From: an uncultured Granulosicoccaceae bacterium
GTDB lineage: Bacteria > Pseudomonadota > Gammaproteobacteria > Granulosicoccales > Granulosicoccaceae
Direction: 5' to 3'
Length of the DNA stretch: 36,175 bases
Assembly (NCBI GenBank): GCA_937998875.1
Contig: CALLBO010000120.1
Location: 1 to 36,175 of the forward strand
Part shown: in pieces, positions 25,011-33,143 of the stretch
How the letters are laid out: each line of letters begins with the position of its first letter
Numbering within the stretch: position 1 is the first letter of the stretch
The notes under the pieces: generated by a model
The model's input: only the letters and a program-made list of their open reading frames with translations
The model's database searches: none
What the model was told of the DNA's origin: nothing
Program-made: the position numbers and the translations under genes

Positions 25011-26429
25011 ATGACATTCCGTTATAAATTTGGTACTGGTAGCAAAACCTACGAGACGCACAATCCGGCTAAACCTTCAGAGCAAATTGGAAGCTATGGC
25101 ATTCCAGATGAATCTGAAATCTCAAAAATATTAGAGCAAGCCAATGCTGCGCAGGCGGCATGGCGCAAAGTGCCGGGGCTTGAACGAGGTGATCGGTTAA
25201 ATGCTTTTCTCGATGCCGTGGTTGCACGCGTGGACGAAGTTGCCGAGTCCATCACCCTGGAGCAAGGAAAGTTATTGGCCGAGGCCAAAGGGGAAACGTT
25301 AAAAGGCTGTGCAGAAGGCCGCTTTATGGTGGGAGAAGCAGCCCGCATGGCGAGCTCTCCTATCGGTACCGGACGACCTGACTTTTCAAATCAGATTCTA
25401 CGTCGTCCTCGTGGAGTGATTTTTTGCATATCACCATGGAATTTTCCAGCCATGACACCTCTGCGCAAAATTTGCCCGGCTGTAGCGTTTGGCAATGCCG
25501 TGGTTTTAAAGCCATCGCAGTTCACACCGGCTGCATCATTTTTAATCGCTGAAATTGCGAAAGAACACTTTCCGGAAAATCTGATCCAGATAGCCATGGT
25601 ATCAGGCAGGATAGCGAGTGACATTGTTGCCAAAGGTGAGGTTCATGGTGTGAGCTTTACAGGTTCTGTTGATACCGGTCGTTTGGTTTACGCAGCAGCA
25701 GCGCAGAACCTGATTCCAGTACAGCTTGAACTCGGCGGAAAGAACGCAGCCATACTCAACGACTCCGATGATCTACCAACCGCCGTCAGTCAAATATTCG
25801 GTGCGGCCATGCAAACCAGCGGACAACGATGTACCGCGATCAGTCGGGTGCTTGTACAAAAAGAGTTAGTCGAAAAAACTCATGCACTGTTAACGGAACA
25901 GGCTGGCAATATTGTTGTCGGGCCGGGCATGGATGCAGGTTCCCAGATGGGGCCACTGTGTAACTTGGCTCACTGGGAAGATGTGTGTGGCAATACCAGT
26001 AAAGCCATTGCCGAAGGCGCGGTAGCGCTCGCCGGAGGTGCGGCTCCAGATAATGCAGGCAAGGATGGCGGCTATTTCTACAAGCCAACAATCTTAGGTA
26101 ATGTGCAACACAACAGCACCGCGGGGCAGGTGGAGATATTCGGGCCGGTGCTATCTGTTATTGAGTACGATGACTTCGACCAGGCAATTCATTGCTTAAA
26201 CGATACTGAGTTTGGCTTAACATCTGCCTTATTCTCCAACCGTAACGATCTGGTACAGCGCTTTTTACAAGAGAGTGACAATGGCATGATGCATGTCAAT
26301 CATGGCTCAGTACCTGATAACAATATGCCGTTTGGTGGCGTTAAGAATTCCGGTGTAGGGGCCTATTCGGTTGGCCCGACAGCAGCCAATTTTTATACCA
26401 GTGAACACTCTGCCTATGTTGCCTGGTAA
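25011..26429 (+). CDS. NAD(P)-dependent aldehyde dehydrogenase (SSADH-like)
   Basis: The 472-residue ALDH-superfamily enzyme shows PWNFPAMTPLRKICPAVAFGNAVVLKPSQFTP (cofactor-binding strand and Lys), FTGSVDTGR (Rossmann turn), the catalytic Glu in LELGGKNAAIL, the catalytic Cys274 in TSGQRCTA and EIFGPVLSVIEYDD. The C-terminal part NHGSVPDNNMPFGGVKNSG resembles alpha-ketoglutarate or succinate semialdehyde dehydrogenases. AAGGAAA precedes the ATG and the gap to the transketolase gene is 13 bases, so it is the third gene of that operon. It could oxidise the aldehyde left, or glycolaldehyde released, by transketolase action. The substrate is inference. Confidence 0.92.
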   Translation: MTFRYKFGTGSKTYETHNPAKPSEQIGSYGIPDESEISKILEQANAAQAAWRKVPGLERGDRLNAFLDAVVARVDEVAESITLEQGKLLAEAKGETLKGCAEGRFMVGEAARMASSPIGTGRPDFSNQILRRPRGVIFCISPWNFPAMTPLRKICPAVAFGNAVVLKPSQFTPAASFLIAEIAKEHFPENLIQIAMVSGRIASDIVAKGEVHGVSFTGSVDTGRLVYAAAAQNLIPVQLELGGKNAAILNDSDDLPTAVSQIFGAAMQTSGQRCTAISRVLVQKELVEKTHALLTEQAGNIVVGPGMDAGSQMGPLCNLAHWEDVCGNTSKAIAEGAVALAGGAAPDNAGKDGGYFYKPTILGNVQHNSTAGQVEIFGPVLSVIEYDDFDQAIHCLNDTEFGLTSALFSNRNDLVQRFLQESDNGMMHVNHGSVPDNNMPFGGVKNSGVGAYSVGPTAANFYTSEHSAYVAW

Positions 26430-26510
26430 GGCCTAGCCTGGATTATTCATGAGGATTGGGCGTCCACAGGAAATCTGGCTAAACAGGTCGGTCTATCGTC
26501 TGAGAAACGT

Positions 26511-26570
26511 GGCCCACCACGTGCCGAGGAGGATGGGCCGAGATGTGACGCCAGATTTTCTTCTGGCGTC
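26511..26570 (+). terminator. two adjacent hairpins after the aldehyde dehydrogenase gene
   Basis: GGCCCA (26511-26516) can pair with TGGGCC (26534-26539). More strongly, GACGCCAGA (26547-26555) pairs perfectly over 9 bases with TCTGGCGTC (26562-26570) with a 6-base T-rich loop. The strong hairpin lies about 120 bases past the stop and probably ends the operon, but a direct U-tract is missing (a T5 run comes only at about 26585). Confidence 0.5.
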
Positions 26571-26650
26571 GAATAGACACACTGCTATTTTTAACAAGGT
26601 GGCCAAAAAATGGTATTGAACTGTATACCTAGCCATTCGCTATTATTTGC

Positions 26651-27811
26651 ATGTCGCCTTATGAACGATCCAGGCTAGCATACATGGATTTTAATAACGA
26701 CATTACCCTTGCCAAGGTGGAGCTTTACCCACTTCAGGTAGATGGTGGTGTTTCCCCAAATATGGCACTGGGGTCTATGCCAGTGCGCCCGGCATTGCTG
26801 CTTCGTGTGTTCGACAGTGATGGCTGCTATGGGTGGGGAGAAATTTGGGCCAACTTTCCACCTCGAGCACATGTTCATAAAGCACATATAGTCGAAGATG
26901 TGATTACACCAAAGCTACTGGGTTTAACCTTTGTTGAGCCAAGGGAAGTTGTGCAATCTCTACGCGCACAGTTGTCGGTGTACTTTTTACATGTCGGGCA
27001 AAGTCAGGTGTTCGAACATATACTGGCAGGGCTTGATACCGCATTGTGGGATCTCGCATTACGTAAAGCCGAACAGTCGTTTGTCGATTTTATGGGCTTG
27101 TCCCAAACCACGGCAAAGGCATACGCAAGCTCTATTAACACCTGCGATTTAAATCGTCTTGTGCCGCATCATATGAATCTTGGGCAAGCGCACTTTAAAG
27201 TAAAGATCGGATTTCTTAATGATGATGACAGAGCACTGGTTGAGCAGGCGGCATCATTGTTTCCGGACGGCACTCATATGATGGTTGACAGCAATCAGAT
27301 GTGGGATTTAGATCGCGCCAAAAAATCACTTCAATCGCTTGAGCAATACAACCTGCTTTTTGCAGAAGAATCGCTACCTGCCAATGCCAGTTTAAAAGAC
27401 TGGGAAGAACTCGCGCGTTCGACAACCATCAAACTCGCTGGTGGTGAGAATATCTACGGCATTGATAATTTTCTATCGATGGCAAATGCGGGCATGCAGA
27501 TACTTCAACCCGATGTGGCGAAGTGGGGTGGTGTTACCGGAACGCTGGACCTTGCAGAGAAGCTCCCACAGGGTCATTTGTTGTGGCCACATTTTATGGG
27601 AAGTGCAGTGGGACAAATGGCCGCTTTATCTTTGACCGCCGCTATAGGAGGTGACTCTGTTTGCGAGATGGATGTAAATGACAACATTCTGCGTACTGAG
27701 TTATGTGGCAGCGTGATGAACATAGAAAACGGAGTGGTTGCTCTGTTGGATAACACGGGTTTAGTTATCGAACCGTTGCAGCAGTTTCTCAAAGCACATG
27801 CAGTGGCGTAA
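26651..27811 (+). CDS. enolase-superfamily (mandelate racemase/muconate lactonizing type) enzyme
   Basis: The 386-residue protein has the N-terminal capping domain (residues 10-130, RPALLLRVFDSDGCYGWGEIW) and a TIM barrel. The catalytic Lys pair is K183-V-K185 in HFKVKIGF. Metal ligands are the Asp in MMVDSNQMW, a Glu in FAEESLPAN and a Glu in LAGGENIYG, with the His in LLWPHFMGSAVG as a possible base. Such enzymes abstract the proton next to a carboxylate: sugar-acid dehydratases, racemases or cycloisomerases. Substrate class cannot be read. An inner ATG at 26684 (MDFNND) could be the true start, since neither has a good ribosome-binding site. It follows the ALDH operon but after hairpins, so it is probably a separate unit. 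Confidence 0.9.
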   Translation: MSPYERSRLAYMDFNNDITLAKVELYPLQVDGGVSPNMALGSMPVRPALLLRVFDSDGCYGWGEIWANFPPRAHVHKAHIVEDVITPKLLGLTFVEPREVVQSLRAQLSVYFLHVGQSQVFEHILAGLDTALWDLALRKAEQSFVDFMGLSQTTAKAYASSINTCDLNRLVPHHMNLGQAHFKVKIGFLNDDDRALVEQAASLFPDGTHMMVDSNQMWDLDRAKKSLQSLEQYNLLFAEESLPANASLKDWEELARSTTIKLAGGENIYGIDNFLSMANAGMQILQPDVAKWGGVTGTLDLAEKLPQGHLLWPHFMGSAVGQMAALSLTAAIGGDSVCEMDVNDNILRTELCGSVMNIENGVVALLDNTGLVIEPLQQFLKAHAVA

Positions 27812-27894
27812 ATACAATTAGGTAGATGCGGGCTAAGTTGCTCGCGTATGAAGCAGCAACGATAATGCTAGCGGTGTTTTGGAGGTGGAATACA

Positions 27895-29775
27895 ATGACC
27901 AGAATCAAAACAAGCCTGATACGCAAGGGGGCAATATCTGCCTCCTGGGCTAGATGTGAGCAACAGCACCAAATGGTTCGTGACGCTCAGCGACTCAATA
28001 CAATGCGACTACAGTCTTCTGAGGTTGCTCCGCGACTAGAGGCTTTGTTGGAACGTACCGAGGGTCACAGGCGTTTGTTTCGGCAATTGGCTGTTAATTC
28101 AGCCAGCGCGGGTTATTGCACAGTAGTGACAGATACCAGCGGCTTTCTAATCATGCTTGATAACGGTGATGGCAAAGCAAAACCGACCGACTGGAACGGC
28201 ATTCACCTCGGTTCATGTTGGGACGAGCGCATAGCAGGTACTAATGGTGTTGCGATGGCACTGCTCAACACACAGCAAGTTACTGTGCGAGGGGTAGATC
28301 ACTACCTCAACAAACTTTCGCACTTTAGTTGCTCTGCAGTACCGTTAATGGATGCGGAAAACCAGATGATTGGCGTGTTGAGTCTGGCTGCCATTGACCG
28401 TGGCAATATGGTCGATTACCTATTTGCCAGACAAATGCTGGATGCCACTGCCAGACGAATACATCGCAATCTCTTCGAACGCAAATTTAAAGACGCTGAT
28501 ATTCTTTGTATCAACTCATCTGAGCCACAATACCTATTAGGTGGCAACGAACTGGTAGCTGTAGATGAAGCAGGAATAATTATCGGTTCAACAACATGGG
28601 CACATACCCTTTTTGACTTGTACAGTCCTGAGGAGTTGAATGGAAAATCGTTTGAGCTGCTTTCAGGTGTGGTCAATGACTCACTACGTGTGCCGAACCG
28701 TGTCCTGAGTATTGGCAACGTGAGCAACACGTCGTTAAATGTATACAAGCAGATAAAAAAAGAACGATCAGGAAGCTTGCAACGTGCTGGCAGTGGCAGC
28801 CTTAAATCAGACAAGCGGACATCGACTAATGACGCTAACTCACTCTCTTTAAAAGATCTGAGTGTTGGTTGTAAATCGATGGAAAGTTCCTGCGGGCTTG
28901 CAGAGAAATTCTTCCATCGAGGACTACCATTTTTAATCGAAGGACCCTCTGGTAGCGGAAAGACCGCGATTATCACTGCGCTATTGAACTCAGTGGAACA
29001 GAGCGCCAGAGCTGTAGTGAACATCGATTGTGCAAGTCTAAGTGAGAGCATCGATGATCAACACTACGCAAAAATGCTGTTTGAACAAGCACGCGTTATC
29101 GACTCATCTGACGGTCTGGAGCAAAGAGCCTCCACTATTATATTCGACAATATCGATGAATTGCCGATGCACGCCCAGGCCGGATTACGAAACCTGCTTA
29201 GTGAACTAGAGACCACGCACTCCGGCGGGCAGAAAGCATCGACTCTAAGAATCATTGCAACGTGCAAACAATCTCTGCAGAGCAGGATAGAGATGCACAG
29301 CTTCAGAGATGACCTCTACTACTTGCTTGCCAATACCATTATTCGCGTACCCTCGTTAACACAGCGAGAAAATCCCGAGTCGCTTTTCCAGTCAGTTGCC
29401 AACTGGATAGCGCAATGCGAAGTGGATATCACTGCCGAGGCAATCGCTTTGCTTACCAGTTACTGTTGGCCCGGAAATATCAGACAGCTGCATAGCGTAA
29501 TGCAGCAAACACTGATGGAGGGTAACGGGAAACGGATAGCACCTGTTGACCTCGCATCAACAGCTGTGAGTGACGACACCAGTCAACAATCAAATACCAG
29601 TTCAAAAGACTCCAGATTGATTAAGAAAATGGCTTACGATGAAAAAACACAAATCATAGATGCGCTTCACAGTGCAAACTGGAATATTTCTCAGGCTGCT
29701 CGAAATCTTGGAATTGCTCGCGCAACGATACATCGAAAAATGAATAGCCATGGAATAGCAAGACCCGTAGGTTAG
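27895..29775 (+). CDS. AcoR-like GAF-AAA+-Fis regulator lacking GAFTGA
   Basis: ATG 27895 is chosen because GGAGG lies 9 bases before it (27881-27885); this gives 626 residues. Order: N-terminal helix ISASWARCEQ as in AcoR, a GAF domain (about 50-200, GSCWDERIAGTNGVAMAL), a PAS-like segment (about 215-280), a linker rich in Ser/Lys/Arg, then an AAA+ domain with Walker A GPSGSGKT (from residue 350) and Walker B-like TIIFDNIDELP (near 413). A Fis-type HTH ends it (WNISQAARNLGIARATIHRKM). Between Walker A and B there is no GAFTGA loop, so it should not drive sigma-54 polymerase; Walker B has Asn for the usual Glu (DNID for DEIG). It probably controls the nearby 2-oxo acid dehydrogenase or the enolase-type gene. 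Confidence 0.88.
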   Translation: MTRIKTSLIRKGAISASWARCEQQHQMVRDAQRLNTMRLQSSEVAPRLEALLERTEGHRRLFRQLAVNSASAGYCTVVTDTSGFLIMLDNGDGKAKPTDWNGIHLGSCWDERIAGTNGVAMALLNTQQVTVRGVDHYLNKLSHFSCSAVPLMDAENQMIGVLSLAAIDRGNMVDYLFARQMLDATARRIHRNLFERKFKDADILCINSSEPQYLLGGNELVAVDEAGIIIGSTTWAHTLFDLYSPEELNGKSFELLSGVVNDSLRVPNRVLSIGNVSNTSLNVYKQIKKERSGSLQRAGSGSLKSDKRTSTNDANSLSLKDLSVGCKSMESSCGLAEKFFHRGLPFLIEGPSGSGKTAIITALLNSVEQSARAVVNIDCASLSESIDDQHYAKMLFEQARVIDSSDGLEQRASTIIFDNIDELPMHAQAGLRNLLSELETTHSGGQKASTLRIIATCKQSLQSRIEMHSFRDDLYYLLANTIIRVPSLTQRENPESLFQSVANWIAQCEVDITAEAIALLTSYCWPGNIRQLHSVMQQTLMEGNGKRIAPVDLASTAVSDDTSQQSNTSSKDSRLIKKMAYDEKTQIIDALHSANWNISQAARNLGIARATIHRKMNSHGIARPVG

Positions 29776-29815
29776 CCCCAGGCACTGTTGTATCATCAGT
29801 GTTTAGATTAAGACA

Positions 29816-29836
29816 GTGCGATACATTGTATCGCAC
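29816..29836. terminator. perfect palindrome between convergent regulator and LtrA genes
   Basis: GTGCGATAC and GTATCGCAC form a 9-base perfect stem with an ATT loop, in the 71-base gap between converging genes. The position suits a bidirectional terminator; there is no U-tract, so a protein-binding palindrome is the alternative. Confidence 0.5.
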
Positions 29837-29846
29837 CGATACGCAA

Positions 29847-31049
29847 TTACGCCGACAGCAAAAATTCTTTGTGGCGACGATAGAGTCTCGTTGCATTTAA
29901 AGCGGCGAAAGCAAGACCAATTAGTAGAACATTCTTGGTAACTATCGACAATACCATCACAACGACAGCAAGAATCAATAGCTCCCTCCCCTTAGTACCT
30001 TTCTTTTTCAAGATATAATCATGGCATACCCACACTGCAACCAAGTACACAGAAATGGATATGCCCAGTCCCAGCGTCGCATACGCTACTGATATATGAC
30101 CATGATCGGTAACGCTATCTACGCAAACACTGATAAGTGCGCCTACAGCAGCTGCCGCGGCGAAAACGAAGTAGTGGCCATACGCCCAGATAAATGTGTT
30201 TTTTTCATTGTGTAGTTCATGCTCGACCTTGTCATCGAAATACAACCACCACATCGAAAACAAAATTAGAAGCGCCCCTGATATTGACATACCTAACTCT
30301 GGAGTAAAGCTTTTAAACGCACTGTCAAACGCGTTTACGGAGGCTAGTATTGATTCACCCAGTACTATGATGGTCAAAAGTCCCATACGTTCTTCCAAAT
30401 GTTCAGGATGATATTTCGTATTTTTTCCTTTGTCGGTGGAACGTTCGGCAAACCAGGGAACCAACAATTCTGCGATCAGCAATAGTACCCAGGCAGTCCA
30501 GCTTTGGTAGAACAACACTGTGAGTGTCCATCCACATTGCACAATGAAAACACCGATTGCATAACGTAGAGCTACACGGCGAGAGCCTTCATCATCTCGA
30601 GCCACCTTCAGCCACATGAGAATGTAGGGTATTCGCATAACCACATAGCCGAGCATTATTAGCATAAAATCCTGACTCTGAAACGCCGGTTTTATCCCGA
30701 TTGCTATGATAATGACCCCAATCATCTGCATAAACGATGCTAATCTAAATTGCGCGTCATCGGTATCGTAACCGGAAGCGAAGAATGTATAGGTGTTCCA
30801 GGGCCACCAGATGCACCAGAATATCCAGAAGTACATCAGTATGGACATCTGAACATGGTGCCAATCTGTTAGTGAATGATGTAACTGACCGGCCAGGAAC
30901 GCGATGGCAACTACGTATACGAGATCATAAAATAGTTCTAGTGGTGTAGCCGCTCTATTTGGCTCATGCACACTTCGCGATAAAATGGGGTTAACCAGTA
31001 CCGATTTATTTGCATTTTGCGCTACTGTTGAACCAGGTTCTGATGACAT
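29847..31049 (-). CDS. low-temperature-requirement A (LtrA) family membrane protein
   Basis: The protein of 400 residues starts at ATG 31049 (MSSEPGS), which has AAGGG 7 bases upstream; an in-frame ATG 57 bases earlier has none. LtrA hallmark ATPLELFYDLVYVVAIAFLAGQLHH opens the first membrane helix, followed by WIFWCIWWPWNTYTFFASGYDTDDAQFR, about ten further helices and HPEHLEERMGLLTIIVLGESILA, the other conserved LtrA block. The last residues are a short basic tail (RLYRRHKEF). LtrA was linked to growth at low temperature in Listeria, but its molecular role is unknown. It is separated from DUF465 by about 100 bases in the same direction. Confidence 0.9.
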   Translation of the reverse strand: MSSEPGSTVAQNANKSVLVNPILSRSVHEPNRAATPLELFYDLVYVVAIAFLAGQLHHSLTDWHHVQMSILMYFWIFWCIWWPWNTYTFFASGYDTDDAQFRLASFMQMIGVIIIAIGIKPAFQSQDFMLIMLGYVVMRIPYILMWLKVARDDEGSRRVALRYAIGVFIVQCGWTLTVLFYQSWTAWVLLLIAELLVPWFAERSTDKGKNTKYHPEHLEERMGLLTIIVLGESILASVNAFDSAFKSFTPELGMSISGALLILFSMWWLYFDDKVEHELHNEKNTFIWAYGHYFVFAAAAAVGALISVCVDSVTDHGHISVAYATLGLGISISVYLVAVWVCHDYILKKKGTKGRELLILAVVVMVLSIVTKNVLLIGLAFAALNATRLYRRHKEFLLSA

Positions 31050-31147
31050 GCTTATGCCCTTTTCTGAAAGCAAACGTTTGTAGTAATAATGCGTTGAGTA
31101 ATTCAAGCTATGGGAGTAGCCCTCGCTATCGTTTTACTTTACACGTA

Positions 31148-31396
31148 CTAATTAGCTGCGAACTCCTGTATACGCTTGAACAGTAAGTCCTTTAACACAG
31201 ACCGGTCATGTTTCAATTGTCGAATCTCCACGTCAGAAATCGGGGAGTTTTCAAGTTCAAGACTCCTGATATTTTCATCTAATTCGTTATATTTTTTAGC
31301 TTGCTTTGCAAAGCCGGAGTCTTGTTTACATAGTTTCCTAATATCATCCGTATGGCTTGGGAATTCATTAAAAAGAGAGTGTGATTCGCCTAACAT
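31148..31396 (-). CDS. YdcH-like DUF465 small protein
   Basis: The 82-residue protein matches DUF465: HSLFNEFPSHTDDIRKLCKQDSGFAKQAKKYNELDENIRSLE and SDVEIRQLKHDRSVLKDLLFKRIQ. It is almost all helical and highly charged and probably forms a coiled coil. The function is unknown. AGGA lies about 7 bases before ATG. Confidence 0.88.
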   Translation of the reverse strand: MLGESHSLFNEFPSHTDDIRKLCKQDSGFAKQAKKYNELDENIRSLELENSPISDVEIRQLKHDRSVLKDLLFKRIQEFAAN

Positions 31397-32022
31397 TGGT
31401 TGTGTCCTATGTTGTTTTGGTTAAATTTATTTGTGTAAATGATTTTGAAATGACTTTCAGGTTGGGCCCATGAAGCAGAGGAGCATGGCTTCGTGGCGTC
31501 TTCAAATACAGTGTCACTGTTGATCCAGCATTGTCGAACGGACGGGGATCTTCCGAGCATGGCCTCTCGAGTGAATCCATACCGTCACGATAAAAATTCG
31601 GCTGGTGTTCACTCTTGCGCAGATCTATCACTTTGATATCAGATGACGCGAGAGTTCTGGCAAAACAAGAATGCCAACGATTCCTTCTGCATCAGGCATA
31701 AGAGCCAGTACGGTACTCATTTTGACTTGGCAATTTACGCTTGCATCAATTTGCATGATTCGATTCCACCTGCTCTAAGGCCACTAATGTCCTGTTGGGA
31801 GTAATATTCTATTGATTTGAAATATTATATAAATGGCTTTATAACGTATTCAGAATTAGGAAAATGGATATAATTCAGGGTAGAACGCCGTGTATTTACC
31901 TTTCAGTGAGTGCGACGGATCTTCTCAGCGTGGAGCGGAGCAGGTGGGCAGTTAGGATTTTGCCTTCGTGTCGGCGAGCTCATCTACCAAACGGGATTAG
32001 AAGCAGGTGCAGCCCGATAAAC
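31397..32022. other. stretch without a supported gene
   Basis: 626 bases upstream of the DUF465 gene. A 74-codon minus-strand frame (31407-31631) and a roughly 32-codon one right of it have start codons but no domain or conserved pattern known to me. An AT-rich block near 31800-31870 could hold promoters. I see nothing firm. Confidence 0.4.
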
Positions 32023-32170
32023 CTTGTACGATGAGAAAACAAGTCACAGATGCACTTCACAATGCACACTGGAATATTTCTAAGGCCGCTCGCAGTTTCG
32101 GAATTGCTCCGGCTACGTTACATTGTAAAGATGAAGCCTTATGGAATAATCAGGCCCGTGAGCCAGGGCA
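32023..32170 (+). pseudogene. degenerate copy of an AcoR-type C-terminal Fis domain
   Basis: The stretch resembles the last 140 bases of the regulator at 27895-29775 base by base: ALHNAHWNISKAARSFGIAPATLH compares with ALHSANWNISQAARNLGIARATIH. Relative to that gene it has about one base lost near 32040 and an extra G at 32130, after which KMKPYGIIRPV appears in a shifted frame against KMNSHGIARPV. No GAF or AAA+ part remains upstream. It is the tail of a second AcoR-like gene, eroded after duplication or deletion. Confidence 0.75.
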
Positions 32171-32218
32171 TGTCATTATTAGCTTCATCAGCACGGTAAA
32201 TTAGCAAAATCTTACTAG

Positions 32219-32248
32219 ATGTTGGTTGTATCCAACATTGGATTTTTT
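32219..32248 (+). terminator. intrinsic terminator behind the Fis-domain remnant
   Basis: ATGTTGG (32219-32225) and CCAACAT (32232-32238) form a perfect 7-base stem with a 6-base loop, and T6 follows at 32243-32248 after a 4-base step. It lies about 50 bases after the remnant, the best terminator-like structure in the window. Confidence 0.6.
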
Positions 32249-32249
32249 A

Positions 32250-32265
32250 CTGTTCCCAGGAACAG
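32250..32265. repeat. short perfect palindrome CTGTTCC-CA-GGAACAG
   Basis: Two 7-base arms around CA lie directly after the terminator. The spacing is too tight for an RNA hairpin, so a DNA-binding site is more likely; a Fis-type dimeric regulator could use such arms, but that is speculation. Confidence 0.35.
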
Positions 32266-32382
32266 AAATTTCAATTTTCACCCGTAGATACGGCCGTATT
32301 TTGACTGCCTCAGAAAGTACCGAATTACACCACTAATTATGCATGTACATTGCACAATGCACAGGCGGACTTTGAAGTACCA

Positions 32383-32655
32383 CTAACTTTTATGACAGGA
32401 CTCTTGTAAAGCATAATCCGGCTTGTCAATACCTTCCATTCCAACCTTTAACTGCAGACTAAAAAACTGAGAGTAGTGTCGTGACTGGTGAAGGTTGCCG
32501 CCGTGAAACCACAAACCATCCTGCGGAGTTGGCTGCCACATATCTCTTAGTTCAACTTTCTCTAATGCAGACGAAAATGTATCAACCATTCCGTCCAACT
32601 TTAGCTTGCGGGTTAACCGCCACAGCTGTATTAGCATACATAGTCTTTTCCTCAC
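32383..32655 (-). pseudogene. C-terminal remnant of a flavoprotein monooxygenase (CzcO-like)
   Basis: The last 50 residues of this 90-codon frame read GLWFHGGNLHQSRHYSQFFSLQL followed by a GMEGIDKPDYALQE segment, the ending I know from NAD(P)/FAD-dependent monooxygenases of the CzcO type. The FAD- and NADP-binding parts are absent; the first 40 residues do not look like the family. So only the tail survives, possibly with a fused start. It is not part of the monooxygenase at 14361, whose end is different. Confidence 0.55.
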
Positions 32656-32747
32656 TGAATAAGTTTGAGCTCTAGTGGAGAACCGCTACAAATATTTTTT
32701 ATCGCTTTCCCTGAACTATATAAAAAATACTTCTGCATAATCTACGT

Positions 32748-33110
32748 TCAATATCGATTGAAGCCGCCTTGCTGTGAAATGTACAAGGGCGATATTCCCT
32801 CCAGTACACCCCTGATATACGGAGTAGCATTATCTGACACGATCGCCTGACAGCTGTCGACGATATCAAAAAAACGCGCTGCATAGTTTTCTGCAAAACC
32901 TTTTACGTGAAGATCTCCGTTTTCAGCGTCGGCGTAGCGCTCCAATATGTGCCATGTCAGGCCATCTTCAGTGGCATACCATTCATATACCAGGGTGCCA
33001 GACTCCTTGTGGGTTCTTTCAACCAGTTCATCCATCAATGAGTGGAAGTCCGCTTTCTTCGCAGCCGGTACTGCAACCGTTAAATGGATATGGATACCTT
33101 TTTCGCTCAT
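32748..33110 (-). CDS. antibiotic-biosynthesis-monooxygenase-fold protein (YgiN-like)
   Basis: The 120-residue ABM-domain protein contains ESGTLVYEWYATEDGLTWHILERYADAENGDLHVKGFAENYAARFFDI, the usual strand-helix pattern with conserved E-W and H-x-FAEN. These dimeric ferredoxin-like proteins act as quinol oxygenases, haem-degrading enzymes or stress proteins, with no cofactor needed. GAGGAG before the ATG gives a good ribosome-binding site. It lies 33 bases after the E2 gene in the same direction, so it may be the last gene of the dehydrogenase operon. Substrate unknown. Confidence 0.85.
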   Translation of the reverse strand: MSEKGIHIHLTVAVPAAKKADFHSLMDELVERTHKESGTLVYEWYATEDGLTWHILERYADAENGDLHVKGFAENYAARFFDIVDSCQAIVSDNATPYIRGVLEGISPLYISQQGGFNRY

Positions 33111-33143
33111 GTGACTTCACTCCTCACTGTGTAGATTATTGGG

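Noticed and set aside
27826..27894. Longer start of the AcoR-like regulator
   Set aside because: The inner ATG at 27895 has GGAGG 9 bases before it, and the AcoR family begins near ISASW; the extra 23 residues look non-native.
31407..31631. 74-codon minus-strand frame and a roughly 32-codon frame next to it (31632-31733)
   Set aside because: Start codons exist but there is no recognised family and the region shows signs of decay; not enough for a gene call.
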